Positions 23,258 to 35,200 of a stretch of 64,000 bases of DNA are shown piece after piece; the first letter of the stretch is position 1; each line of letters begins with the position of its first letter. The notes below the pieces were generated by a model. That model had not been told where the DNA came from, searched no databases, and saw only the letters and a program-made list of their open reading frames with translations. The position numbers and the translations under genes were made by a program. Location of the stretch: positions 2,232,001-2,296,000 of the forward strand of contig JAJUBI010000005.1 of assembly GCA_022419385.1 (NCBI GenBank), read 5' to 3'. This DNA is from Paraconiothyrium sp. Pb-2020. Lineage: Eukaryota; Ascomycota; Dothideomycetes; Pleosporales; Didymosphaeriaceae.

Positions 23258-24966
23258 GGTGGTGTGGTTGATTGTATTGGTTGCGCGTGTTTGACCTAAC
23301 TGCTTTTGCGGGCGAGGTGCTTTTGTGGGGATTTCCTGTTTGGCCCTGCCGGCGTGGAGTGGTCGTTACAGGCGCTGTGGGAGGGGTTAGGCCAAAAAGA
23401 ATCGGGGCGGTTGAAAGAGGAAAAGCAGGCGCGCTTGGAATGAAAAAGATCAGTGGTTCGGGGGCTGCGCTGACTGAACCCTTTGTGGTGGGCGGGCGGG
23501 CAAGGAATGCAAGGAAAGGGCAGCCAGAGGGGCGCTTCGGTCGCACAGCGGCCGGCGGAGGCAGCGCGGCCCTTGGTTGGAGGGCAGCTAATAATGCGGC
23601 GGCAGGGAGAGGCTGGGGCGGTACGTACCTGTGCTTGCAGTGCAATCGGTGGGCTACCGTTTGGGCCTGGTTTGGCTGAGAGGGAGCGGGCAGGCCTGGG
23701 GCGCCGTTGCAGAGCGGAGGGCTGGGCCGAATGGGCTTAAGAGGAGCCCGCCGTGAATGGCAGATGATGGGCACAGCGCTCTTAGGGAGGCTCGCGGGCG
23801 GGCAGTGGGAGTGTCTCAGAGAGGGAAAGCGACGGAGAGATTGGGGAAAGTGAAACGGGCGGCAGCACGTATTATTTTGACGGCTCCCGACGACTGGGGG
23901 CGGGACACGGTTGGCTGCGCTTGGAGAGCTCACCCTGCCGACTGAATCGCTGATCGGACGGGCGTCGCTGCGCGCGGGCGGGTTAGGCGTGCACGTGGGC
24001 GCTCTCTGCGCGCCGCTGCTGGGCCCTTTGCAGTCGCGCTTCTGCTCTCGCCGTCGCTGCGCGTCCGCGAGCGCAAGTCACTCTCCTTCACTGCTCGACA
24101 TGTCGCGCGCTCAAACAGGTAACTGTCAGGCCTGCTCTAAGCAGGCACGCCCAGCGCGCTTTCCCCAGCCGGGTGACCAGGGTGTGTCTCTTGGTGCTCC
24201 TAGCCCCGTGTCTGCGGCCAACCAGCGCGCGCGCGGCCCACTTATAGCGCCGCTGTTCTTGTATCTAGCGCCTCCTAGTCTGCCCGCTAGCTGCTGACCT
24301 CAGCCTGCGCATGCCGGCACCGAAGCGGCCTCGACGGTGACCAGACGGCGCACATGTGCACAGCAAGGCTTCGGGGCAGTTGCACCCTTACCGCCTTCCG
24401 TCTTCGGCTGGCCTCGGTCGCTACGCTGCAGGCGCCACCAACCTTCACCGCAACACTGCGAACGTGCTCGACACTACACCAGGCGACGCGTCGCAGCACT
24501 TTCGCGAACACCGACAGCGGCGTGTGCCCCCGCCAGCAATGTTTCTCGTCGACGTAGACATTGGCTTTGTGCTTCGCCGCCGGTGACACGGCGCCTTCGC
24601 AGTCGGGCGACGCTGCTGTCTTCTGCACCGCTGATTCGTCTACGCGCCGCCTGCTACACGGCTGAAACCAATCAAGCCTCAACCTCGCTCACTTGCGACG
24701 CGCCCTCGAGAGCCTCTTAATGCTCCTGACCGCTAGATACTATCCCCCATGCTCTTCCACTCGCCTTCCCGTCGTTGCCCTCTCTTTACCTCGTTTCTCT
24801 GTACCTAATATTCAGTCCTACTCGTCGTTCGCGAGCTCGCCGGACGGCTCTGCCATCGACTTACATTCATTCACCCATCCAAGTGCAGCGGGACTCTGCC
24901 AATCTTCCAACGCGTGACACCTATTAGACCAGCTGCAACCGTCCCGTAGGACGAACCTCCGCCGCC
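23258..24966. other. Divergent upstream region of MCM1 and the PLS1-like tetraspanin gene
   Basis: About 1.7 kb, with purine-rich sequence on the plus strand near MCM1 (23380-23860) and pyrimidine-rich sequence before the tetraspanin start, consistent with long leaders for both genes. Open frames up to 228 codons here are Pro/Ala/Arg-rich and not supported as genes. Confidence 0.5.
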
Positions 24967-25932
24967 ATGCCAACCAAACTTATGATGTTCTTTGTGGGGC
25001 TGGACTTCATCTTCGCTGGATGTGGAGGACTATTGCTGGGCTTCTCCCTAATGTCTGAGCAACGCATGCGAGAGTCTCCGAGGGTAGACAACGTCGCCGA
25101 AAATCTGCTACTCGGCCAATGTCCACTGACAGGTACGATCAATACATGGCGCAATTGTGGCGGCGCCTGTGCTGGGTCGGACAGACGATGACGATATTGA
25201 TGTTCCTGTTTGAGAACTCCAATGGTCCATCAAGTGCCACAGGCAGCCATAGACTGCCGAAGCAATGTACTGACAAGTTTGCAGCCGGCGTCGTAAACGC
25301 GGTCTTCATTTTCGTCACTTTCCTGCTGTCTCTACCTGCGCTCTTTCTCCCGATGAACAAAGGCTGGCTACGTACGCAAGGCTGGCTGGTCGTCGTCTGC
25401 GCCACTTTTACCCTTGGTCTCGGTATCGCAGTGTGGGTAGATACATTGCAGACCCGTGTCGAACTCAGCGAGATCTGGCAGCGTGAGACACCTCTCATTC
25501 AGAGTCTGTTGCAACAAAAGGTGCGTTGTAGTCTTCCACTTCTGGGCGCTAAGCATTTGCGATATCCAAGAATGGCACAAGTGCTGTGCCGCAGCCTTGT
25601 TGCAAACCATAGGATCCAGAGCGGGTGCTATCCCGAAGGCGGTGCTGACATGAACCTAGTTTAACTGCTGCGGATACTTTAACTCGACTTCCCCTCCCTT
25701 TGTCCAGGATGGTATCTGCATCAACTCGCTCGTTGCTGCGCAAAAGGGCGGCTGCATCGGACCTTTCTCGTCCTTCGCCAACAGGTACCTTGATCTAATC
25801 TTCACTGCTGCATTCGGTATCGTCGGTGTCGACGCCCTTCTCGTATTGTGCGTCGCCATGGTTCTCCAGTACAGGTCAGAACAGGAGCGCTACAGGCACA
25901 TAGACGAGAAGAATGGTCTCGGTGGATTGTAG
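24967..25932 (+). CDS. PLS1: Tetraspanin, Pls1-like
   Basis: Three exons: 24967-25132, 25285-25520 and 25660-25932, 224 residues, the length of known fungal Pls1 proteins. Four membrane segments are visible: MMFFVGLDFIFAGCGGLLLG; VVNAVFIFVTFLLSLPALFL; GWLVVVCATFTLGLGIAVWV; and FGIVGVDALLVLCVAMVLQY. The large outer loop, in exon 3, has the diagnostic FNCCGYFNSTSPPF with the Cys-Cys-Gly motif plus two further cysteines (DGICIN and GGCIGP). The tail ERYRHIDEKNG matches the family. In plant-pathogenic fungi Pls1 is needed for penetration-peg formation at the appressorium base; that role here is inferred. The splice joins T|AGVVNA and QQK|FNCCG are in phase. Confidence 0.9.
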
Positions 25933-28190
25933 TGGGTCTCAAAAAGATGGAGGAGAAGTAGGGGCAGTGTAACAATGGGTTTTGCAAGAGATGGCTGGAC
26001 AGCTCGTTACAATATGGACTATCTGAACGTTTCTTGCTTTCCCAGCTATTCTCGAACGCTAGTGTGTGGTGGTAATGGCAACTTCAGCGGTGCTGATGGA
26101 TTGTATATTCTTCTTTTGTTCATACATCGATTTGACGGCATTAGCGTTCTTTCATAGACCAACTCATGGCTACCATGCGCAATGAACTATCCAGGAACAG
26201 TCTCTTATCGCAGATTGCATCACCACTCATTGATGCCGTAGAACAGAATGACGTTTTTGTCTACCCTCACAGGTACCATCCTCGGCCCCCAAACGAACCC
26301 GATACCGGCAAGCCACATACCGCACGCGCACGAATCATCTTCCGCACCTCCCCTGCACCTCTTTCATCTCCCCACACACATCGTGAAGGTAACCATCCAG
26401 GCTGCACGGTCCGCAGTCCACTTGCATGCACCAACGGCAACCCCGCTCAGGCAAAATTAAAAGTCCGTCCGTTGAGCGATGCGCAAGTACTCTGGCACGC
26501 GCACGATCGATCCCGGTACCTACTTTGTGAGTAGACGGAGCGGACAAGCTCTCCATGGCAGGTGCATGCGACGGTAATGCATTGCCGTGTCAGCCGACGT
26601 TCCTATTTTAATCCGGCCAGCCTCATCTCGCCTGGCCGGCTGGCCTGCCGCTGGCTTATCACTGCGGACGAAATCACACCTTGGCGAACCTCGCGTCCAG
26701 CGGCGTCCTCAATCAAACGAGACCCTCAGCTCCAATCATACTCGGGCCACGCAACGAGGGTCCTGCATGCAACGAGATGAGTTCGTGGCGATCCCCCTGA
26801 GACGCTCATCAAGCCAGATGCGCCGCAGTGGTGCGCCCAGACAATCCGACATTTCCGACATGTCGCGGCACGCTGGACGCAGGTGCTTGAAAGGCGTTTT
26901 GGCCGGGGGTGCGTAACGTTGGAGCGGGATGGGCCGCGGCTGGGCTAGGCGGTTCAAGGAGCGTGTGGCGCGTTATGGTTCAGCGTGGTACTTTGCTGTG
27001 ATGCTGCCATATCGTGGGGTGAGCGCATGTTCCCTTTGTTAGTAGTGAGCGTGCTGGCTGGTGTGGCATGACTGAAATTTGTAGCAACTCCTCCGCGTTG
27101 GATGCTGGTAGAACAGTATCTGATGAAATAGCATCCAAGGCGACAGTTGAATTTCTGACCCTATTGATGTGCGAGATCTGTCGGTCATCCGTGAATAATT
27201 CGAAGTACTTCAACGACTACCCATGGACTGCCCAAGGAGCTCGACTAGCTTGTTGCGCTGCACTTGTAACGGAACCATTACATAGATATATGAACAAAAG
27301 TTACGACGCTGAGCATCTGAGACCATGTGCTCTCAGAGAGTCACACCATATCTGCATGCTATAGGGCTTATCTGTTGGTGGCCGTTTCAGTGTTCTCTGA
27401 AAACTCCCTGAAGACAGACAATGAGAAGAGCGTGACCTTCAACATCAATATCGGCGTACAGCAACACACAGCTTGATCTATACACGTGAAACAGATTTCG
27501 AATCTGATGGACATGTTGTAAGTAATCAAGACAAAGCTGCCAACATGTCTACACATAGTACGCTTTGATGCGTGTCTGAACCGCGTCATTCTGTGCAGCC
27601 CTATCGACATATTACTACAGAGGGAATGGAATTTGGTCAGTATTAGTACCTTGATACCAAGCTGCGCGGATTGTGCTGCACATGTCTGTGGGATTCCCAT
27701 CACGTGCAGTTGGCTGTGACCGCTGAGGCTTTTTTTGGTTTATCAGTTGCACCTTCAAGGCACGAAAAGTGAAGTGAAGTACGTCCCGATGATGTTGTGC
27801 AAACTGGCGCTAGCTGTTGGTATGTGCTTCCCGTTATGGCCCGTGATATTTTTTCCTCCCAAAATACTTCCCATGCATCTCCAATTGTAAACATAGGAAG
27901 TGGGTTCTGATATGTGTCCAGCAGGTCACTACGTTAGGCAAACTGACACTATTGTTTCATTACTTGACGAACTTAAGATCACACCGGTATGACCGCGTCC
28001 TCATGGGGTTTACAGTTTCCTACGTTGGGCTCAGATGCCAAAGTCGAAATAACAGAGTACGATGTAAGTGGGAACGAATGATTGAGAGTCATCATATGCG
28101 CGTTAAAAATCGGGTACTCTGCAGGAGGGTGACAATTGAGCCGTTTAGGCATGCTTAACTGCGTCTACACGTTTCGATTGGACCTCACAC
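25933..28190. other. Gene-free stretch of about 2.3 kb
   Basis: Lies between the ends of the tetraspanin gene and the CANIN-like gene (convergent). Only short frames (up to about 120 codons) without recognisable pattern; composition changes from moderately GC-rich (26.2-26.95 kb) to more AT-rich (27.0-28.1 kb). Confidence 0.45.
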
Positions 28191-30704
28191 TCATGTCCAC
28201 GTCCGTGAAGTTGTCGTCTCCGGTGTGTTCATTCTTATAGCAGCCCAGTCTGATACCCTCTCAGCGTTCCTTTCCTCACCATCATCCTCCAACGCGACTC
28301 CGTCTCTTGCATCATCCCCAGCCAGCATCTCCCCCAGGCTCCTTGACTGCGTTTTCGACCTGCCCAGCCACTTCCTGAACGTCGTCTTACTCCCCTCATC
28401 TTCGTTCTCGTTCTTCCCGAAGATATTCTTCACTTTCCTCCCCCCAATCCTCACAACGTGCTCCAGCCGCGTGCACAGCCTATCGCAAGCATCGCTCGCG
28501 GCGAGCCTCGAGAGATCCGTTATCGCACCGGCGACATGGATACCGTTTCCAATCAATCTAATCTGCTGCGCAAGTGCATCGACTTCGCGGTTAAACGCAT
28601 TGACCTCACCCGAGGTTGGCTTGATCTCTTCGATCAGCTCCAGCCCCTGAGAATCTTGAGATGCCGGCGGGCTAGTTATTGACTGGAAGGGTACTGTCAG
28701 AGGACCTGGACCAATGGCGACGTCGAGCAGGTGGAAGTGCGCTGCCAGGATGGCGTAGTCTGTGTCTTTTTTAATACGGAGGCTCGGCGAATTTTGAAGG
28801 TGGTCATGGATGATATTCAATGTTTCGGGGCTGGTGAGAGGATGGTCGATTTTGCTAGGATGGAGGAGGAACGAGAGCGCCAGATACCGTTGAATGGAAG
28901 CAGTGAGCGGGTAATGGGTAGGTAGTGCGGTTACAAGGTTCCGTTGTAGGATCGGATGTTTGACGCGGAGGAGTACATCGGATATTATGATGTCCAGCTA
29001 CGCGTTGGTCAAATACTGCGTGTGTAAAGCAGAGGTGAATGCTTACTATGGAGGCTATCTCACCGGTGCTGGGTATGGGACATATCAATGACTCGATAGC
29101 ATCTTGAAGAGTGTGCAACACAGCGTTGTCCATTTGCACCTCATCGTCCATGCATATGAGAAAGAGTATCTTAAGTATTTTGATCCTTGCTCCGGCTCGC
29201 AATCTGTAGGGTAATGTCAAGAAATGTGCTATGTCTCAGTGCTAAAGACATACTGTGGACTTGAGAGCTGCAGAAGCTTACAAACATTGATTAGCGCTCT
29301 AGGAAGAACGCGACTCTGTCCTACAACACCGTTAGGATGTCGTAACATGTATATTCGTGATCATGCCATACCTGAATCGGGTCCATAAGAAGGGGTCACC
29401 TCTGAGTCTGAGTCAATGAACTGCTTATGTGCACCTAGACCGACAAAAATAGCACCAAGCCTTTTCACGTCGAGTATTTTTGTGAGATGGTGTTGACTGG
29501 TCTGTGGATGTTAATGATACCGTAGATACTGGCTGGAAAATATCCTACACTCACACTGAGGATCTCGAGGTATTTCTGACCGAGTGCTTCGTTTGTACCC
29601 ATGCAAACTGATACATTAGCTTGCGATCACTTGGGGTATGTATGGGCGAAATTATACCTTCTTGGATCATCCAGTCTGCGAGCTCCTCCGGGAGGTCTCG
29701 ACCAAACAGGAGTCTTGCAAAGCCAGACAGGAAAGCCTGATCTCTTGAAGAGTCATCTGGTATGTTGTTAGCTTGAGCACTCCCACGGAAATCATATCTC
29801 CGACCTTCGAACTTCGAGACCATTCGGGGATGGGACAAGCTCTCAAGTGGAAAAGGCAGATGGAATGCAGAATCATCGTCCGACTCCCGATCGAAAAAGT
29901 GGAAGGCACAGTCTACTTGGAAAGCATTTGTTCTCTGCATAGCCAGGTACAGCTTTTTTGCCTTCTCAGGGTCGTCTTCGTCGTGTAATGCACCTGCTAC
30001 CATTTCCTCACTGATTTGGAGATCATGCTTGAGCGAGTGCTCGCGCAAGGGCTTATCCAGCTCGGCCTGCGCCTTGGCGATGTTCTGCTCCATCTCAGCA
30101 TTTCTCTGTGCCGCTTGCACTAAGCGCTTAAAAGCCTTGTCGTCTTTCAGTCTTTTGGGCGGCCGGGGCAGCCCGGAGCGTGTCGAATCCTCCTCTCTCC
30201 CGGCCGTAGCGACTCTCGTAACCGCTTTGAGTTTGCCGATAGGCTCATCGTTCAACAGCTCATCCAGATCAGTCAACGAGTCACTGTCGGAGTCCGAATT
30301 TAGTACTACTGGTTTCCCTCCCGAGAATGTTCTCTTGCTAGCATTGGTTGAGTTGCCGGAAGATTGCGGTAGGCTGGGTGTGCGGTACTCTGCAATGCCA
30401 TCGTATGTTGCGATGCCGCGCGGGGCTGTCGGCGATGGAGAGCATGACGCTATAGGGGAGGAAAGCGAGGAGAAGGCATTTTCGGCTAAAGTGTTATCGT
30501 GCAGGAAAGTCGTCAGGTGGGTTGTGGGTGTTTCTTGAATGGTGGTGGGCGCAGCGGGGCTTGAAGCTTGTCGCATGTTAGCGGACGAGACAGATTCGCG
30601 GGGGTGATGGTACCAAAGGCTGCGTTATGGCTGGGTTGCGATGGCGTCCTCGAGAAATAGCTGAAGAGATTGTTCTTCTGGGAAGGAGCGTCCTTGGGAG
30701 GCAT
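28191..30704 (-). CDS. Probable SMC5/6-interacting (CANIN/Nse6-SLF2-like) protein, with one apparent frame break
   Basis: Six exons: 30614-30704, 29555-30566, 29372-29501, 29254-29320, 29047-29203 and 28191-28997; all junctions agree in phase except one missing base within exon 2 near 29570-29595. Predicted length about 754 residues. The N-terminus MPPKDAPSQKNNLFSYFSR contains a PCNA-box-like K-x-x-L-x-x-Y-F; then comes a long Ser/Thr/Asp-rich disordered part (NSDSDSDSLTDLDELLNDEP, followed by a basic patch). The C-terminal half is helical: KILKILFLICMDDEVQMDN, LQRNLVTALPTHYPLTASIQ, AILAAHFHLLDVAIGPGPL and DRLCTRLEHVVRIGGRKVKN, which I associate with fungal proteins annotated with the 'coiled-coil SMC6 and NSE5 interacting' domain. 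That assignment is from memory of the family style and is moderate. If correct, it would load the SMC5/6 complex at damaged or stalled DNA. Confidence 0.6.
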
Positions 30705-32200
30705 TGCAACAGAGTGTGTCGGGATGCTGCGATGCTTGGCGCGTAGCATCAGTGTGTAGCGCGTTTGCGGTGCGCTTGAGACGCGCTGCCATGACGCTTG
30801 ATCACATGACCGTCTTCCGCGGATGCCCGGGTCTACAATATCCCGCGCGTCCCACCAGTGGTGGAGGCTCGCCCATCTCAAACTATCAATCGTCTCGGCA
30901 CGAACGGCGGCAGAGGACCCTGCCGCCTCACACCCAAAGCTGACCGGCATTGCATCGTTGACGACCGTTACATGGCCTAGCAAATGATTTATTACTTGGA
31001 CAGCAAGCCTCGGCTTTGGACACCCGCAGCGACGGGCGACGGCAGCACGCGGATCTATGCTGTCCATCTACTGCGCACGCTTCCTGTCCGCGACAGCAGT
31101 GTTTGAATGTTTCGCATGGTCTCGTCCATGGCGCATCCCTGCGTAAGCGGGTCTCCGTCCATGCCAGGCGCCCGCCTTCCCAGCGCCACGGACTTTCCGG
31201 GTTCTAGCTGTACAAGTCCGACAACCATAGCCCACATTGGTACAAGACATGATTGTACATTGCTCACCATGACACAAGAGGTTGCCGTCAGCTTTGGAGT
31301 CGCCGGTAGGCTTGACGTCCTTGCGCACGGCCGGAGGGGGATTGGAGAGCACTCAATTTGTAGGCGGCGCGGCGCAGCAGGGCAATGGGTGCTTGGTGCT
31401 TACTGGCGTCCCTCGTGTGGAGGACACGTTTGGTAGTGATGAAGCGCGTCGGACCCTTCGTGAGCGCTGCTTCGCCGGGCTGTGCCCGTTGCTGCTGACG
31501 CCCTGCGGCTTCCAGGGCTGCGTCTTTCCCCGAGACGCTTCCAAGCCCGCCTTGTGGGAGTCGTGAGAGATTGCTAGCTGAATATATCCCGGCGCGCCTG
31601 CACCCGCGCCCGCGCCCTTTTGCACCCTCCAGCCCATTACTATCGTGAACCTGCTCGGCACTCGCTGCGTGGAGCTCCCGAGAGAGCTGCAGAGAGACGA
31701 CGCACGCCTACGCGACGCTAATTTCCCATTTCCGCCCGAGCTCGTCCTGCACAAGGACGCGCTGTAAACGGCGCCGCCCCGGCCGAATCCGCTACACCCG
31801 TGCTCGGTCAGCATCGTCGAAAGCATCAGAAAGACGCAAATCCCTCTCGCTCGCCATTCCACCCAAAACGTCCACCCGTGAATGGACCGACGCCGCCTGC
31901 GTCGCTTCCCTCGCCCCACCGCTGTGTCTCTCACCCTTCGCTCCATCCCATGCTGTAGCAACGTCGCTCGCTCGCGTTACGCCCCCCTCACGTCCATCTC
32001 CTCCGCGACCCACAGCCAGCATCTGCCCGACACGACCGCGACCCCAATTCCCGGGTCCTGCTTGAATTAATTCCCACCGTCTCATCATCGCATAGAGTAC
32101 GACAGATTGGCGCGCAGCGCATCGTGAGGCCCTCCCGGCTGAGGCCGGACAGCAGCGACCCCAGCTCCGCCCCCGACCCTCCGCACACGCAACCGCAGAC
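30705..32200. other. Divergent upstream region of the CANIN-like gene and the flippase gene
   Basis: About 1.5 kb of GC-rich sequence. Two 202-codon minus frames (31353-31961 and 31792-32400) are Arg/Gly/Ala-rich and overlap each other and the flippase start, so they are not accepted. Pyrimidine-rich sequence before 32201 fits the leader of the flippase gene. Confidence 0.5.
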
Positions 32201-35200
32201 ATGGCGCCAGAAGAGGAGACAACAGAGGTGTCGCACCCTACGAAGCGGATAAGATGGGCAACACACCGTGCAACAGGCGCCAAGGCTGCGAACAAGCGAC
32301 TGTCCCTGAAGGAGCGTTTACACAAAAGGGTCGGATCTAACAGCGAGAAGAAAAGGGATTCGATGGGCAAGGAAACCGGACCTGTCGAGAATGGCGACAT
32401 TGCGATCTCCGAGGCGGACAGTGATGACCAGGACGGTGGCCGTACCGTTTACTTCAACGTTCCCCTTCCTGCACACGAGAAAGACGAGGAGGGCCACCCT
32501 CTTGCCCATTATGCGAGAAACAAGATAAGAACGGCGAAATATACGCCCTTGAGCTTTATACCCAAGAACTTGTGGTTCCAGTTCCACAATATCGCGAACA
32601 TGTATTTCTTGTTCATCATCATCCTAGGCGTACGTTCTCCAACGAGCATCTTGCCGCTTGCGCTAATTTGCCTCGTGCATTAGATTTTCCCTATTTTCGG
32701 CGCCTCGAACCCTGCGCTCAATGCCGCGCCCCTCATCGTGATTCTTTCCGTTACGGCCATCAAGGATGCTTACGAGGATTGGCGCAGAACGGTGTTGGAC
32801 ACCGAACTAAATAATGCTCCCATTCATCGGTTGGTCCATTACAATAACGTAAATACTTCTGGCGATACCGTTTCTGCATGGCGAAAGTTCAAGAAGGCCT
32901 GCACCAGAGCTGTTGTATTCACATACCGCTGGTTCAAGAGCAAAGGGAAATCAGGCAAAGGTAAGGGAGCATCGCAACAAGACGAAGAGTCACGACGCTC
33001 CGTAGACACCCGGCGTGCTTCCGTCATGTCTTACGCTGCCCCTCATGATGAGGGAGATATCCAGATGACTCCTGTTCCATCACCCTTGCCTGGTCAGTCT
33101 CCGCGCCTTTCGCCCGATCCTCAATCTGGTGGCGCCTATACCGACGTCAAAGAGGGCGACAAAATTCGTGGACCAGGACACGATCACCCAAGCAAGTTCT
33201 ATGGCAGTGTAATAGACCCCTACAAGACAACTCCAGATAAAGCCAGATTTGTCAAGGACGCTTGGAAGAACGTTCAAGTTGGGGATTTCGTTCGATTGTA
33301 TAATAACGAAGAAATCCCGGCAGATGTGGTGGTCATTTCCACCTCTTCAGACGATGGAGCCTGCTATGTCGAAACCAAGAACCTGGACGGCGAGACAAAC
33401 CTGAAAGTTCGTAATGCTCTCCACTGCACACGTGATGTCAAGCACGCACGACATTGCGAACGATCAGAATTTTGGATTGAGAGCGAGGCTCCGCACTCTA
33501 ACCTTTACTCCTACACGGCTGTTATGCGCTGGATGCAACACAATGCGAAGGACCCAAATGCAGCCCCATACGAGATGGCCGAACCGATTTCGATTAACAA
33601 TCTCCTGCTTCGAGGCTGTCAATTACGGAACACCGAGTGGATTTTAGGAGTGGTCATGTTCACAGGGGAAGAATCGAAGATCATGCTAAATTCCGGCATC
33701 ACTCCGAGTAAGCGTCCTCTCATCAGCAAAGAACTCAACTGGAACGTCATCTACAACTTCATCATATTGTTTGGCATGTGTCTTGTGTCTGGTATCGTCT
33801 TGGGCGTATTCTGGGCCAAGCCAGACACATCCCATGCTCTCTTCGAATTTGGATCGTATGGCCACAACCCGGCCACCGATGGTGTTATCGCCTTCTGGGC
33901 CGGTGTTATTCTTTTCCAGAACTTGGTGCCTATCTCTCTCTATATCACCTTGGAGATCATCAGAACCCTCCAGGCCGTTTTCATCTACAGCGATGTTGAA
34001 ATGTACTATGCGGCGATCGACTATCCTTGTACGCCGAAGTCATGGAACATCTCCGATGATGTTGGCCAAGTCGAATACATCTTTTCGGACAAAACTGGTA
34101 CATTGACACAGAATGTCATGGAATTCAAAAAATGCACGATCAATGGTGTTCCGTATGGAGAAGCATACACAGAAGCACAGGCCGGCATGCAACGAAGGCA
34201 AGGTATTGATACCGATGCGGAAGGCGCTCGCGCGCGTGAACAAATCGAGCGAGATCGTCTTCGCATGATCGGCGATATCAGGAAGATGCACAACAATCCG
34301 TACCTTTGGGACGACGACCTTACTTTCGTGGCTCCTGACTTCGTCGAAGATCTGGCTGGAGAATCAGGACAAGAACAAAAGAAGGCTAACGAGGCTTTCA
34401 TGCTTGCTCTCGCTCTGTGCCATACTGTAGTGACCGAGAAAACGCCTGGTGATCCGCCCAAGATCGAATTCAAGGCGCAATCTCCTGATGAGGCAGCTCT
34501 AGTTGCAACGGCCCGCGACGTTGGGTTCACGTTTGTTGGCAGAGAGGACGATAAGCTGGTAATCAATGCGCTTGGCGAGGAACGGCGATATACCGTATTG
34601 AACACACTCGAATTCAACTCTACGAGAAAGCGAATGAGCGCAATTATTCGAATGCCTGATGGGAAAATTATGCTCTTCTGCAAGGGAGCCGACAGCATGA
34701 TTTATTCGCGACTGATCCCAGGCCAGCAGCGAGAGCTGCGCGCAACTACCGGAGAGCATCTTGAGATGTTTGCCAGAGAAGGCCTTCGTACGCTCTGCAT
34801 CGCCCAAAGAGAACTCTCCGAACAAGACTACCAAGAATGGAACAAGGACTACGACTTGGCTGCAAACGCTGTTGCCGGTCGTGAGGAAAAGCTCGAGGAG
34901 GTCTCAAGTCGCATCGAAGACGAGCTCTGGCTTCTTGGTGGTACAGCCATCGAAGACAAGCTCCAGGATGGCGTTCCGGATTCTATCTCTTTGCTCGGTA
35001 GGGCAGGTATCAAGCTTTGGGTTTTGACTGGAGACAAGGTGGAAACTGCTATCAACATCGGCTTTTCCTGCAATCTGCTCAATAACGACATGGATCTGAT
35101 GGTTCTTAAGGTCACCGACGGAGATATCGCGACAGCAGAGGCCTGGCTTGATGAGAAGCTCGCGCTGTTTGGTATGACTGGGTCTCAAGAAGAGCTCGAT

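Noticed and set aside
23247..23933. 228-codon Pro-rich minus frame upstream of MCM1
   Set aside because: Runs across the MCM1 start in another frame; Pro/Ala-rich because of the purine-rich leader.
31353..32400. Two overlapping 202-codon minus frames before the flippase gene
   Set aside because: Overlap each other and the flippase start; translations are Arg/Gly/Ala-rich as expected of GC-rich non-coding DNA.
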